A stretch of DNA of 51,192 nt, from positions 1 to 51,192 of the forward strand of contig JBMFQR010000014.1 in assembly GCA_049968515.1 (NCBI GenBank). The letters are read 5' to 3'. Below are positions 1 through 7,042 of the stretch, piece after piece. The position numbers were made by a program, and so were the translations under genes. The DNA is from JAOACQ01 sp049968515 (lineage in GTDB: Bacteria > Spirochaetota > Brevinematia > Brevinematales > JAOACQ01). The notes beneath the pieces are model-generated. The model was not told where the DNA came from. It saw nothing but the letters and a program-made list of their open reading frames with translations, and made no database searches. How positions within the stretch are numbered: position 1 is the stretch's first letter; each line of letters starts with the position of its first letter.

Positions 1-44
1 TGCATAATATTTTCCACTTTCTTTCTTGGAGAAACTATTCCACT

Positions 45-76
45 ATTGACTTGGAACGACATTGACTTGGAACGAC
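45..76. repeat. 16-bp perfect tandem duplication
   Basis: The 16-mer ATTGACTTGGAACGAC occurs twice with no gap (45-60 and 61-76). It ends 12 bp before the -35 box of the promoter driving the flavodoxin-recA-argJ genes. Each copy contains TTGACT, so it could also hold weak -35 elements. It could be a pair of direct-repeat regulator sites or a simple replication-slippage duplication. The sequence shows only the repeat; a regulatory role is inference. Confidence 0.75.
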
Positions 77-88
77 ATTTCATAAAAT

Positions 89-117
89 TAGACATTTAAT
101 TTACTATAAGTTATAAT
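89..117 (+). promoter_or_regulatory. Predicted sigma-70 promoter for the flavodoxin-recA-argJ operon
   Basis: TAGACA at 89-94 (5 of 6 to consensus) and a perfect TATAAT at 112-117 are separated by exactly 17 bp. Transcription would start near 124, just ahead of the strong ribosome site GGAGGAGGAG at 131-140. No other promoter-like pair was noticed between here and argJ, so recA expression probably depends on it. I found no recognisable LexA/SOS operator. Confidence 0.7.
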
Positions 118-145
118 GAATTAAATCTGTGGAGGAGGAGTGTTT

Positions 146-619
146 ATGAAAGCTCTTGTATTATATTTTTCACTTCAGGGGCATAGTAAAAGAATTGCAA
201 ATATCGTTAAAGATGAACTCGGTGCAGATATTGAAAAAATTGAACTTAAAAAGCCACTGCCGAAAGGCTTTTTGAAGTTTCTTATTGGAGGAATGATGAC
301 AGTCTTTAATAAGAAGCCAGAAATCCTTCCTCTGAAGAACAATCCAGAAGGCTACGATCTTATAATTTTCTGTTCACCTGTATGGGCAACGAATGTTTCG
401 GCACCCTTCAACACAGTGATTTCCAGCTATAAGATAGAAAATAAGAAGATTGGTATTTTATGTAGCTATGCAGGTATGGGAGAGATTTCATTTCAGAAAT
501 TCAAGAGTAAGCTCTCCAGTACTAATAGTGTTGTTATAGAAAAAGCCTTCAATGAAAAAGAGGTGGTGAGTGATAAAATAGTTCAGGAACTTAAAAATAT
601 ACTTAAAGCTATTAAATAA
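146..619 (+). CDS. Flavodoxin-family FMN protein
   Basis: This small (158 aa) flavodoxin-like protein probably binds FMN and acts as an electron carrier or NAD(P)H-dependent reductase in the cytoplasm. The N-terminus (beta strand LVLYFSL followed by QGHSKRIA) matches the first strand and phosphate-binding loop of flavodoxins. A later stretch, FCSPVWATNVSAPF, resembles the conserved P-W loop that contacts the isoalloxazine ring. It ends with the usual amphipathic helix. I place the start at ATG 146, 5 bp after the purine-rich ribosome site at 131-140. An in-frame GTG at 140 overlaps that site and is less likely. It lies 12 bp upstream of recA and shares its promoter; no functional link between the two is apparent. 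The family assignment is firm; substrate and partner are unknown. Confidence 0.8.
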   Translation: MKALVLYFSLQGHSKRIANIVKDELGADIEKIELKKPLPKGFLKFLIGGMMTVFNKKPEILPLKNNPEGYDLIIFCSPVWATNVSAPFNTVISSYKIENKKIGILCSYAGMGEISFQKFKSKLSSTNSVVIEKAFNEKEVVSDKIVQELKNILKAIK

Positions 620-631
620 TCTGGAGGGAAA

Positions 632-1681
632 ATGGGAGAATTGCTGGATAAAGAAAAAGAAAAGGCTTTACAGATAGCTATTTCACAGATAGAAAAGCAG
701 TTTGGCAAGGGTGCCATAATGAAGCTCGGTGAAAAACCGATAGGCGAAGGTGTCCCGGTGATTCCGACAGGGGCGCTCACTCTCGATCTGGCTTTAGGCA
801 TAGGAGGAATCCCCTATGGAAGAATAACTGAGATTTATGGGCCTGAGGCATCTGGAAAAACTACACTTTCTCTTTCAATTATTGCCGAGGCACAAAAGAA
901 AGGCAATATCTGCGCTTTCATAGATGCCGAACATGCACTTGACCCAATCTATGCCCAAAAACTCGGGATTAACATAAAAGACCTCTATCTTTCCCAGCCG
1001 GACACAGGTGAGCAGGCGCTTGAAATTGTAGAAAGTCTTGTGAGAAGTGGAGCTGTAGACTTGATTGTAATTGACTCTGTTGCAGCACTTGTTCCGAAGG
1101 CTGAAATAGATGGCAATATGGGTGATGCGGTAATGGGGATGCAGGCAAGACTTATGTCTCAGGCATTGAGAAAGCTTACCGCACTTATAAACAAATCAAA
1201 CACTGCTGTTATATTCATCAATCAGATTAGAATGAAGATAGGCGTAATGTTTGGCAATCCTGAAACAACGACTGGTGGAATGGCCTTGAAGTTTTATTCA
1301 TCTGTTAGAATTGAGGTCAGAAAGGGCGAGGCTTTAAAAAGAGGTGAGGAAAATTACGGGCACAGAGTCAGGGCAAAGGTGGTAAAAAACAAGCTTGCTG
1401 CCCCCTTTAAACTTGCTGAGTTTGACATAATCTTTGGCAAAGGAATCTCAAAAATAGGTTGCCTCGTAGATGCTGCAATAAGCTGTAATGTGCTTCAGAG
1501 AAAGGGAACATGGTATTTTTTAGGAGAGGAAAGAATTTCACAGGGAAGAGAAAATCTAATTAAAGAACTTGAAAGTAAGCCAGAACTTGCCTCAAAGATT
1601 GAGAATTTAACAAAAAAGAAGATAAGCGAGACACCCGATATTACCTCATTCGGGACAACCGATTTGATTGAGGAGGAATAA
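632..1681 (+). CDS. recA: Recombinase RecA
   Basis: RecA is the ATP-dependent strand-exchange protein of homologous recombination; it also triggers LexA-type cleavage in the SOS response. The 349-residue length is normal. The Walker A motif GPEASGKTT sits at residues 70-78 (K76). The DNA-binding L2 region is recognisable as NQIRMKIGVMFGNPETTTGG, and the core continues through the typical C-terminal segment (ISQGRENLIKEL). The start ATG has an ideal GGAGGG ribosome site 4-5 bp upstream. No intein or truncation is visible. The gene sits second in a three-gene run (flavodoxin, recA, argJ) with short spacers, so its expression likely depends on the promoter at 89-117. Assignment is essentially certain from sequence conservation. 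Confidence 0.98.
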   Translation: MGELLDKEKEKALQIAISQIEKQFGKGAIMKLGEKPIGEGVPVIPTGALTLDLALGIGGIPYGRITEIYGPEASGKTTLSLSIIAEAQKKGNICAFIDAEHALDPIYAQKLGINIKDLYLSQPDTGEQALEIVESLVRSGAVDLIVIDSVAALVPKAEIDGNMGDAVMGMQARLMSQALRKLTALINKSNTAVIFINQIRMKIGVMFGNPETTTGGMALKFYSSVRIEVRKGEALKRGEENYGHRVRAKVVKNKLAAPFKLAEFDIIFGKGISKIGCLVDAAISCNVLQRKGTWYFLGEERISQGRENLIKELESKPELASKIENLTKKKISETPDITSFGTTDLIEEE

Positions 1682-1708
1682 AAAATTTAATTTTATGAGA
1701 GGCTCTAT

Positions 1709-2941
1709 ATGGATTTGGAATCGGTTTTTCTTGAAAATGGAGGAATTTGCTCTGTCAAAGGTTTCAGGGCAAACGGTATTGCTTCAGGATTAAAGGAATT
1801 GAGCTTCAAGGATATGGGCTTGATTTATTCAGACACACCATGCGATGTAGCTGCACTCTTTACAAAAAATAAGGTGAAGGCTGCACACATTTTTGTGGAT
1901 GCCGAAAGGTTAAACAACAAGATTTCTGCTATCATTGTCAACAGCGGAAATGCAAACTGCCTTACAGGAGAAATTGGCATAAAAAATGCCACAGAAATGG
2001 CTGCCGCTGTTGAAAAAAATCTGGGTTTGCAGGAAGGCTCTGTCCTTGTTGCATCAACAGGGGTAATAGGTAAGTTTCTAAATATGGATGTTGTGTTTTA
2101 TGGGATTGAAAGGCTCTGTAGAATAATAAAAACTGAAAGCGATGAGAAGAATTTTTCCCACGCAATAATGACAACCGACAGAAAAGTTAAAACTGCTGCT
2201 GTAGAGTTTGAGGTAGATGGTGTAAAAGTGCGAATCGGTGGAGCAGTAAAGGGAGCTGGAATGATAAAGCCAGATATGGGAGAAATGCCCCATGCGACAA
2301 TGCTTGCATTTCTGGTAACGGATGCAAATATAGAGAAAAAAGCCTTAAAAGAGGCTTTGATTGAGGCCACTGATTTATCTTTTAACAGGATAAGTGTCGA
2401 TAATGATACAAGTACCAATGATAGCGTTTTTATTCTGGCGAATGGTAGAGCAGAAAACACCTGCATTACAACCAACAGTAAAGAGTACGAAGTTTTTAAG
2501 CAAAACCTCATCAATATTTGTCAGTGGCTTGCTAAAATGATAGTAAAAGACGGGGAAGGTGCCACAAAGGTTGTTAGAATAAATGTAAAAAATGCACTCA
2601 CAGAGGCTGATGCCTTTAAGATAGCAAGGGCTATTGGCGAATCCTATCTTGTAAAAACTGCAATTTTTGGTCAGAGTCCCAACTGGGGAAGAATCATTGC
2701 TGCAATAGGTTATTCTGGAGGAAAGTTTGACCTCAAGAAGTTGAAACTCTACTTCAACGATCTGCTTATATTTTCAGATGGAACAGTCGTAACTGAAAAC
2801 GAGAGCAAAGCTGGAAATGAAATGACTTCTAATGAAATGGCCATTACAGTGGATATTGATCTTGGAAGAAGGGAATATTTTATGTGGACAAGTGACTTGA
2901 CCTGTGATTATGTAAAGATCAATGCAAGCTATCTAAGCTAA
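1709..2941 (+). CDS. argJ: Bifunctional ornithine acetyltransferase / N-acetylglutamate synthase ArgJ
   Basis: ArgJ transfers the acetyl group from N-acetylornithine to glutamate, recycling acetyl groups in arginine synthesis; many family members also make N-acetylglutamate from acetyl-CoA. The protein (410 aa) is a self-cleaving heterodimer. The conserved cleavage region GMIKPDMGEMPHATMLAF is present, and the predicted nucleophile Thr197 starts the beta chain (ATML). The C-terminus carries the conserved WTSDLTCDYVKINA signature that closes the active site. No other arginine gene is in the window, so argJ is orphaned from its pathway here. It follows recA by 27 bp. Its stop codon overlaps the end of the convergent rluD gene by 9 bp. 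Whether it is mono- or bifunctional cannot be told from sequence alone. Confidence 0.95.
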   Translation: MDLESVFLENGGICSVKGFRANGIASGLKELSFKDMGLIYSDTPCDVAALFTKNKVKAAHIFVDAERLNNKISAIIVNSGNANCLTGEIGIKNATEMAAAVEKNLGLQEGSVLVASTGVIGKFLNMDVVFYGIERLCRIIKTESDEKNFSHAIMTTDRKVKTAAVEFEVDGVKVRIGGAVKGAGMIKPDMGEMPHATMLAFLVTDANIEKKALKEALIEATDLSFNRISVDNDTSTNDSVFILANGRAENTCITTNSKEYEVFKQNLINICQWLAKMIVKDGEGATKVVRINVKNALTEADAFKIARAIGESYLVKTAIFGQSPNWGRIIAAIGYSGGKFDLKKLKLYFNDLLIFSDGTVVTENESKAGNEMTSNEMAITVDIDLGRREYFMWTSDLTCDYVKINASYLS

Positions 2942-3853
2942 GGCTTTCAGTCCGAACTCTTCAAACAATCTCAAGAAATTATCATCGAATGGAACTTCAA
3001 ATTCCATCCATTCATTCTTGATGGGGTGAAAGAAACCTATTTTCTTTGAAATCAAAGCCAGTTTATACTTCTTCCAGTTCCTTGAGTAAATTGGATCTCC
3101 AATTATGGGATGTCCGAGATGAGAGAAATGCACCCTTATCTGATGGGTTCTCCCAGTCTTAAGCTCTATCTCTACAAGAGAGACATCTTTTGAGTAACAA
3201 ATTGTTCTGTAAAGAGTTATAGCAACTTTTCCATCTTCTCTGACAGCCATCTTTTTTCTGTTAGAAGGGCTTCTACCAAGAGGCAGCTCGATTTTTCCCT
3301 CTGCGGGGGGATGGCCTTTAACAATGGCATAATAAATCTTTCTTATCTCACGATTCTTGAATGCGAGAGAAAGCCTCTGGTGGGCAATCTCACTCAAAGC
3401 CACAAGCATAATGCCAGCGGTATCCTTATCCAGCCTGTGGACTATACCCGGCCTTTCCACTCCACCTATCGAAGAAAGCCTTTCTTTAAATCTGTACAAT
3501 AAGCCATTAACGAGAGTGTTTTCATAATGTCCCGCTCCAATATGCACAGTTAATCCAGCTGGCTTGTTTATCACAGCGAGGTGTTCATCGGAGTAGACCA
3601 CATCAAAATCAATCTTTTGTGCAACAATATAGGGCTTTTCCGGTTCTGGAATCTCAAATTCTATTCTGTCGTTTTCTCTTGTGATATAGGAAAGCCTTTC
3701 CTCTCTGCCATTCACTAAAATTTTTATGCCTTTAGACTTTATACCGGAGCGAGAGAGATTGATGCCTCTTTTATTACAGAGGCTCACAACGGTTTTATCA
3801 AGTCTCTGGCTGGAAAGTTCTTTTTCTACCGTGAATAAGAGCCTTCTCTCCAT
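2933..3853 (-). CDS. rluD: 23S rRNA pseudouridine synthase, RluD family
   Basis: This RluA/RluD-family enzyme isomerises uridine to pseudouridine in rRNA; RluD itself modifies 23S helix 69. An S4 RNA-binding domain occupies roughly residues 14-75. The catalytic domain follows, with the hallmark HRLDKDTAG (H139-G147; catalytic Asp142) and the downstream KTGRTHQIRVHFSHLGHPI motif. Length (306 aa) is typical. It is the last gene of the pabB-pabC-rluD run: its start lies 4 bp beyond the pabC stop, so translational coupling is likely. Its 3' end overlaps argJ tail to tail. The exact target uridine (RluD versus the RluC or RluA branch) is not proven by sequence, though the RluD-type S4 domain favours the ribosomal large subunit. 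Confidence 0.9.
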   Translation of the reverse strand: MERRLLFTVEKELSSQRLDKTVVSLCNKRGINLSRSGIKSKGIKILVNGREERLSYITRENDRIEFEIPEPEKPYIVAQKIDFDVVYSDEHLAVINKPAGLTVHIGAGHYENTLVNGLLYRFKERLSSIGGVERPGIVHRLDKDTAGIMLVALSEIAHQRLSLAFKNREIRKIYYAIVKGHPPAEGKIELPLGRSPSNRKKMAVREDGKVAITLYRTICYSKDVSLVEIELKTGRTHQIRVHFSHLGHPIIGDPIYSRNWKKYKLALISKKIGFFHPIKNEWMEFEVPFDDNFLRLFEEFGLKALA

Positions 3854-3857
3854 ATCT

Positions 3858-4454
3858 TCAAAAACCCTTTATGTTCGTAATGGGAATGTATGAATCTTCC
3901 CAATCAAGCATTGCATTTATCAATCTAAAGCCTTTAAAGTTTTTTAGTTCAGAAAGCTTTATGTCTTTCTCTAAAATTATCTTCTTGTCAAGTAGAAGCT
4001 GTCTTTTTGTTCCTCTAAGAAGTGGGAAAACAGGTGTGAACCATCTTTCACCATCAAAAAATACAATGTTTGAGGCAAATGTATCGGTTGGTCTGTCATT
4101 TTTTACTATCAGAATATCATCACAACCTCCTCTCTTTTCAAAAAGTCTGTTTAAAATATTTCTATCCTCATACTTGTATCTATAATTCAAGTCAGAAAAT
4201 ACAATTTTAAGAGTATCCCTTCTTCTAAAATTATAGGGTTGTATTTCTATCTCTTCTATGTCTTTATAGTAAATTACCCTCACCTTATAAATCCCATTCT
4301 GTAGATTTTTTGAAATGGAAATTAAATTCTCAAGTTTAAAATCAGTGTCTTTATTGAGAACCTCTTTTATTGTCCTGTTCAACCTTGCATTGTGGTATTC
4401 GATATTCTGCAACTTTCCATCCTTAAGACAGATGCTTTCAATAAATCGGGACAT
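3858..4454 (-). CDS. pabC: Class IV aminotransferase, probable aminodeoxychorismate lyase (PabC-like)
   Basis: A fold-type IV PLP enzyme that most likely releases pyruvate from 4-amino-4-deoxychorismate to give p-aminobenzoate for folate. Lys94 in YRYKYEDRN is the expected Schiff-base lysine, and GGCDDILIVKNDRPTDTFAS matches the conserved core around the cofactor phosphate site. At 198 aa it is shorter than E. coli PabC (about 270 aa), but short stand-alone forms are common next to pabB. It overlaps pabB by 17 bp, which is the strongest functional evidence. Other class IV members (D-amino-acid or branched-chain transaminases) are longer and lack this context. The start ATG lies inside the pabB end, consistent with coupled translation. 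Confidence 0.8.
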   Translation of the reverse strand: MSRFIESICLKDGKLQNIEYHNARLNRTIKEVLNKDTDFKLENLISISKNLQNGIYKVRVIYYKDIEEIEIQPYNFRRRDTLKIVFSDLNYRYKYEDRNILNRLFEKRGGCDDILIVKNDRPTDTFASNIVFFDGERWFTPVFPLLRGTKRQLLLDKKIILEKDIKLSELKNFKGFRLINAMLDWEDSYIPITNIKGF

Positions 4455-5430
4455 ATATTTTACTTTTTACCTCATTATATTCTTTTAATGGATTGCTATA
4501 AATTGTCAATCCCACACCGCTTTTATAATAATACTTTCCCCCGTTTTTTTCAATATATCTTATCATTACAGCACTTTCGAGATTTTCTCCATCAAAAAAA
4601 CCAAAAACCCCACAATAATATCCTCTTGGTCTTTTTTCAACCCGTCTGATAATCTCTAAAGTTTTTGGTTTTGGTGCACCACTGACAGAACCAGCTGGCA
4701 AGAGGTTGTAAAATATCTCACCCAGATTTGCCCTATAATTGTCGCAAAGAATCCCGCATATTTTAGAGCTTGTAGCATAGAGACAGCCATCTGCAGTTTT
4801 TATCTTTTCCACATATCTGAAACTTTCTACCCAAACTTTTTTTGAAATTATACCTATATCATTTCTAAGAAGGTCAACAACCGTTGTGTGTTCTGAAAGT
4901 TCTTTTTCATCATTTATAAGTTTTTCTCTTGCAAATAGGCCAGCTTTTATCGTACCCTTCATCGGGAAGGTCGATATTATGCCATCTCTTATGGTTACAA
5001 AGCCTTCGGGAGAAAATACAACAAATCTGTCATCAAAGTAAAGTTTGTATTTTGCTTGAGAAACATTGTAAACATCAATTAAGTCAATCTCCAAATTTTT
5101 AAACTCGACTTCAGTGGAAAAAGTAAGATTAAGCAGATATGTATTCCCATTTATAAACTCTCTTTTAACCTCATTAAAGCTTTGTCCAAATCTTGCATAA
5201 GAAAGAGGCTTCTTTTTAAGAGAAAAATCATCTTTTTTATAATTGCAGGATATGTGAGACTGGTTTGTGTGGCCATTTATATTGTAAAGTATGTTTTTTG
5301 AGTTAGTTAAATCCTTCTTCAGAAATATCAAAGGATTTTCAACCTCAAAGTCGATAATGAAAATGAATGGGATTTTCTCCCTTCCAAGATAGTTCATCTT
5401 TTCAAAAAACGATGCCTTTAAGTAACTCAT
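4438..5430 (-). CDS. pabB: Aminodeoxychorismate synthase component I
   Basis: PabB aminates chorismate to 4-amino-4-deoxychorismate, the first step towards p-aminobenzoate and folate. The chorismate-binding domain motifs appear in order: PMKGTIKAG (PabB-type; anthranilate synthases differ at this position), DLLRNDIG, the glycine-rich LLPAGSVSGAPKPKTLEII, and RGYYCGVFGFFDG near the C-terminus. At 330 aa it is shorter than E. coli PabB, lacking part of the N-terminal beta subdomain, as in fused or compact PabB forms. The glutaminase subunit PabA is not in the window and may be shared with tryptophan synthesis. A good ribosome site (AGGTGA) precedes the ATG. It overlaps pabC, forming a pABA operon that ends in rluD. 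Confidence 0.88.
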   Translation of the reverse strand: MSYLKASFFEKMNYLGREKIPFIFIIDFEVENPLIFLKKDLTNSKNILYNINGHTNQSHISCNYKKDDFSLKKKPLSYARFGQSFNEVKREFINGNTYLLNLTFSTEVEFKNLEIDLIDVYNVSQAKYKLYFDDRFVVFSPEGFVTIRDGIISTFPMKGTIKAGLFAREKLINDEKELSEHTTVVDLLRNDIGIISKKVWVESFRYVEKIKTADGCLYATSSKICGILCDNYRANLGEIFYNLLPAGSVSGAPKPKTLEIIRRVEKRPRGYYCGVFGFFDGENLESAVMIRYIEKNGGKYYYKSGVGLTIYSNPLKEYNEVKSKIYVPIY

Positions 5431-5618
5431 TTTTCACCTGCAGGCTAATATAAAAAAATTTTTTCTACTTTAGTTTAAAATATTTTTTATCATTGGTCTA
5501 ATATTTGATTTTTTTATAAGGATAGAAAACTGCAAGTTGAGTGATTTTACAAAAATGTCAGTAGTTATGGCTGGCGAAACATAGTCCTTCTATCTCTGTA
5601 AATTTTATACAAGACATT

Positions 5619-5954
5619 TTATGCCTTAAGAAGTTTCAGCGAAAGTGAAATTACAATTCCAGCTATACCCACCAATACAATGGTTTCAAATTTTATCTTT
5701 TTACCAAAATCAATATTCTTGAAGGTTTCGCCCGCTGGCTTTTTTTCTCTGAAAGAAAAAAGGCTGAATTTTGTCGAAGGTTTATTTGACTGCTGAATCT
5801 TTGTCTGAGAAACCTTGCCGGGAGTTATGGTAGATAGTTTTCCACCCTTTAACTCACTTCTTACCGACTTTACTGTACTCTGTTTTCCTGTGGATGCACA
5901 GGAAAACAGAAGAAAGGTGAACATTATAATCAGAAAAGAAATTTTCTTTAACAT
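5619..5954 (-). CDS. Small hypothetical lipoprotein with C-terminal membrane helix
   Basis: A 111-residue protein of unknown function. The N-terminus is a clear lipoprotein signal: charged MLKK, a hydrophobic core, then the lipobox LLFSC with Cys at residue 19. The middle (about 20-85) is polar and rich in Ser, Thr, Lys and Gln and is probably disordered. Near the C-terminus, IVLVGIAGIVISLSLKLL could form a second membrane helix. The ribosome site AGAGGA lies 5 bp upstream of the ATG. It is transcribed away from the DUF58/BatA genes, with a perfect 24-bp palindrome in the divergent intergenic region. The lipidation call is well supported; no family was recognised. Confidence 0.7.
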   Translation of the reverse strand: MLKKISFLIIMFTFLLFSCASTGKQSTVKSVRSELKGGKLSTITPGKVSQTKIQQSNKPSTKFSLFSFREKKPAGETFKNIDFGKKIKFETIVLVGIAGIVISLSLKLLKA

Positions 5955-6038
5955 ATTTTCCTCTGCATTTTTTAATTTGTTATATTTAGCCTAAGTTATT
6001 AACAGGTGCCTATTTCTCTATCCTCTAATATCGTAAAG

Positions 6039-6062
6039 CAAGGCTTAAAAATTTAAGCCTTG
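6039..6062. promoter_or_regulatory. Perfect 24-bp palindrome between divergent genes
   Basis: CAAGGCTTAAA at 6039-6049 is followed by AA and its exact reverse complement TTTAAGCCTTG (6052-6062). Both flanking genes are transcribed away from it, so it does not look like a terminator. It ends 20 bp upstream of the -35 box of the predicted promoter at 6082-6110. A dimeric repressor or activator site is the simplest reading; this is inference from position and symmetry. Confidence 0.6.
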
Positions 6063-6081
6063 AAATATTAAATCTTTTAGC

Positions 6082-6110
6082 TTGAAATTTTTGGTCGTTG
6101 ATGATAGAAT
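6082..6110 (+). promoter_or_regulatory. Predicted sigma-70 promoter for the DUF58/BatA-like pair
   Basis: TTGAAA at 6082-6087 and TAGAAT at 6105-6110 each match consensus at 5 of 6 positions and are spaced exactly 17 bp apart. Transcription would start near 6117, leaving a leader of about 90 nt before the preferred ATG at 6206. Confidence 0.6.
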
Positions 6111-6205
6111 GTTTGAAGTTACAGGGTGAACATTGCAGCCCTTAAAGTGACTTTCTCACAATTATTATGTTCGTCAGGCTAATAAAAAAAAGAGATGGGG
6201 TCTGG

Positions 6206-7042
6206 ATGTATCTTGAAAAAGAGGCAATAGATTACTTTAAAAACTATGACTTAAAGGAAAGTTTTTTAATGAAGCTTTCAAATAAGCCAGAAGGGTTTTT
6301 TTCCTCAAGAAGGATTGGTAGCAGTGCAGAGTTTGAAGAATACAAGGAATATGTACCTTCAGATAACCTGAAAGATCTCGACTGGAAAAAGTATGCAAGA
6401 ACACAAAAATTGCTTGTCCGTCAATATGAAAGCTATGCTCATAGCAGGATATATTTCTTTCTTGATATTAGCAATTCAATGAACTTTCCTACGAGGAGAC
6501 TTTCAAAACTTGAGTACTCAAAGAAATTCATTGCAATCTTTTCTTATCTTCTGCTGAAAAATCAGAATGAGGTTTATTTTGTTGCCATTGGTGAAAGATC
6601 ACCGACAGAGATAAGGATACATTATGATAATATTGAAAAGGTTTTAGCGGGTGTGGAAATAGAAAAAAGGTTTCATTATTCAAACCTTCTGAAGATTAAA
6701 GCTGATGGCATCGCTTTTTTGATTTCAGATGGATGGTGGGGAAAGGATTTCCAGTCTGTTATAGACATACTTGTTTCTAAAAAAATAAATTTTTTTCAGG
6801 TTCTTTCTGCTGAGGAGATAGACTTCCCATATAGAGATTTTTCGGAATTCATCGACAGTGAAAAAGGTTCAAAGGTTTCAGTGGACATTTCAAATTTTTC
6901 CAGAATCTACAGAAAAAGAATGACCGAAAGAATAAATATGTTTTATGATAGATTTTCAAATTATAGCTTATATTATTATACTATGAATGATAAAATCCCC
7001 TACTATCATTCTCTTAAAAACTTTCTGGACATTGCAGTATGA
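6206..7042 (+). CDS. DUF58 domain protein (MoxR/Bat-associated)
   Basis: DUF58 proteins are VWA-like partners of MoxR AAA+ ATPases, thought to assist assembly or stress responses at the envelope. The family signature is clear near the N-terminus: EFEEYKEYVPSDNLKDLDWK followed by YARTQKLLVRQYES. A later IYFFLDISNSMNF resembles a VWA MIDAS (D-x-S-x-S). I prefer ATG 6206, 5 bp after GGGG and at the usual distance from the DUF58 motif. An in-frame ATG at 6167 would add 13 basic residues and has no ribosome site. The stop overlaps the next start by 4 bp (ATGA). The MoxR gene that usually precedes this family is missing here. The molecular role of the family is not settled. Confidence 0.8.
   Translation: MYLEKEAIDYFKNYDLKESFLMKLSNKPEGFFSSRRIGSSAEFEEYKEYVPSDNLKDLDWKKYARTQKLLVRQYESYAHSRIYFFLDISNSMNFPTRRLSKLEYSKKFIAIFSYLLLKNQNEVYFVAIGERSPTEIRIHYDNIEKVLAGVEIEKRFHYSNLLKIKADGIAFLISDGWWGKDFQSVIDILVSKKINFFQVLSAEEIDFPYRDFSEFIDSEKGSKVSVDISNFSRIYRKRMTERINMFYDRFSNYSLYYYTMNDKIPYYHSLKNFLDIAV

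Noticed and set aside
1..145. Search for a LexA/SOS box before the recA operon
   Set aside because: None of the known patterns (CTGT-N8-ACAG, GAAC-N4-GTTC, GTTC-N7-GTTC) is present; the repeated GAAC units are 16 bp apart, which fits no known operator.
5431..5618. Riboswitch or attenuator upstream of pabB
   Set aside because: The region is AT-rich with only short weak hairpins; no recognised riboswitch core or leader peptide could be seen.
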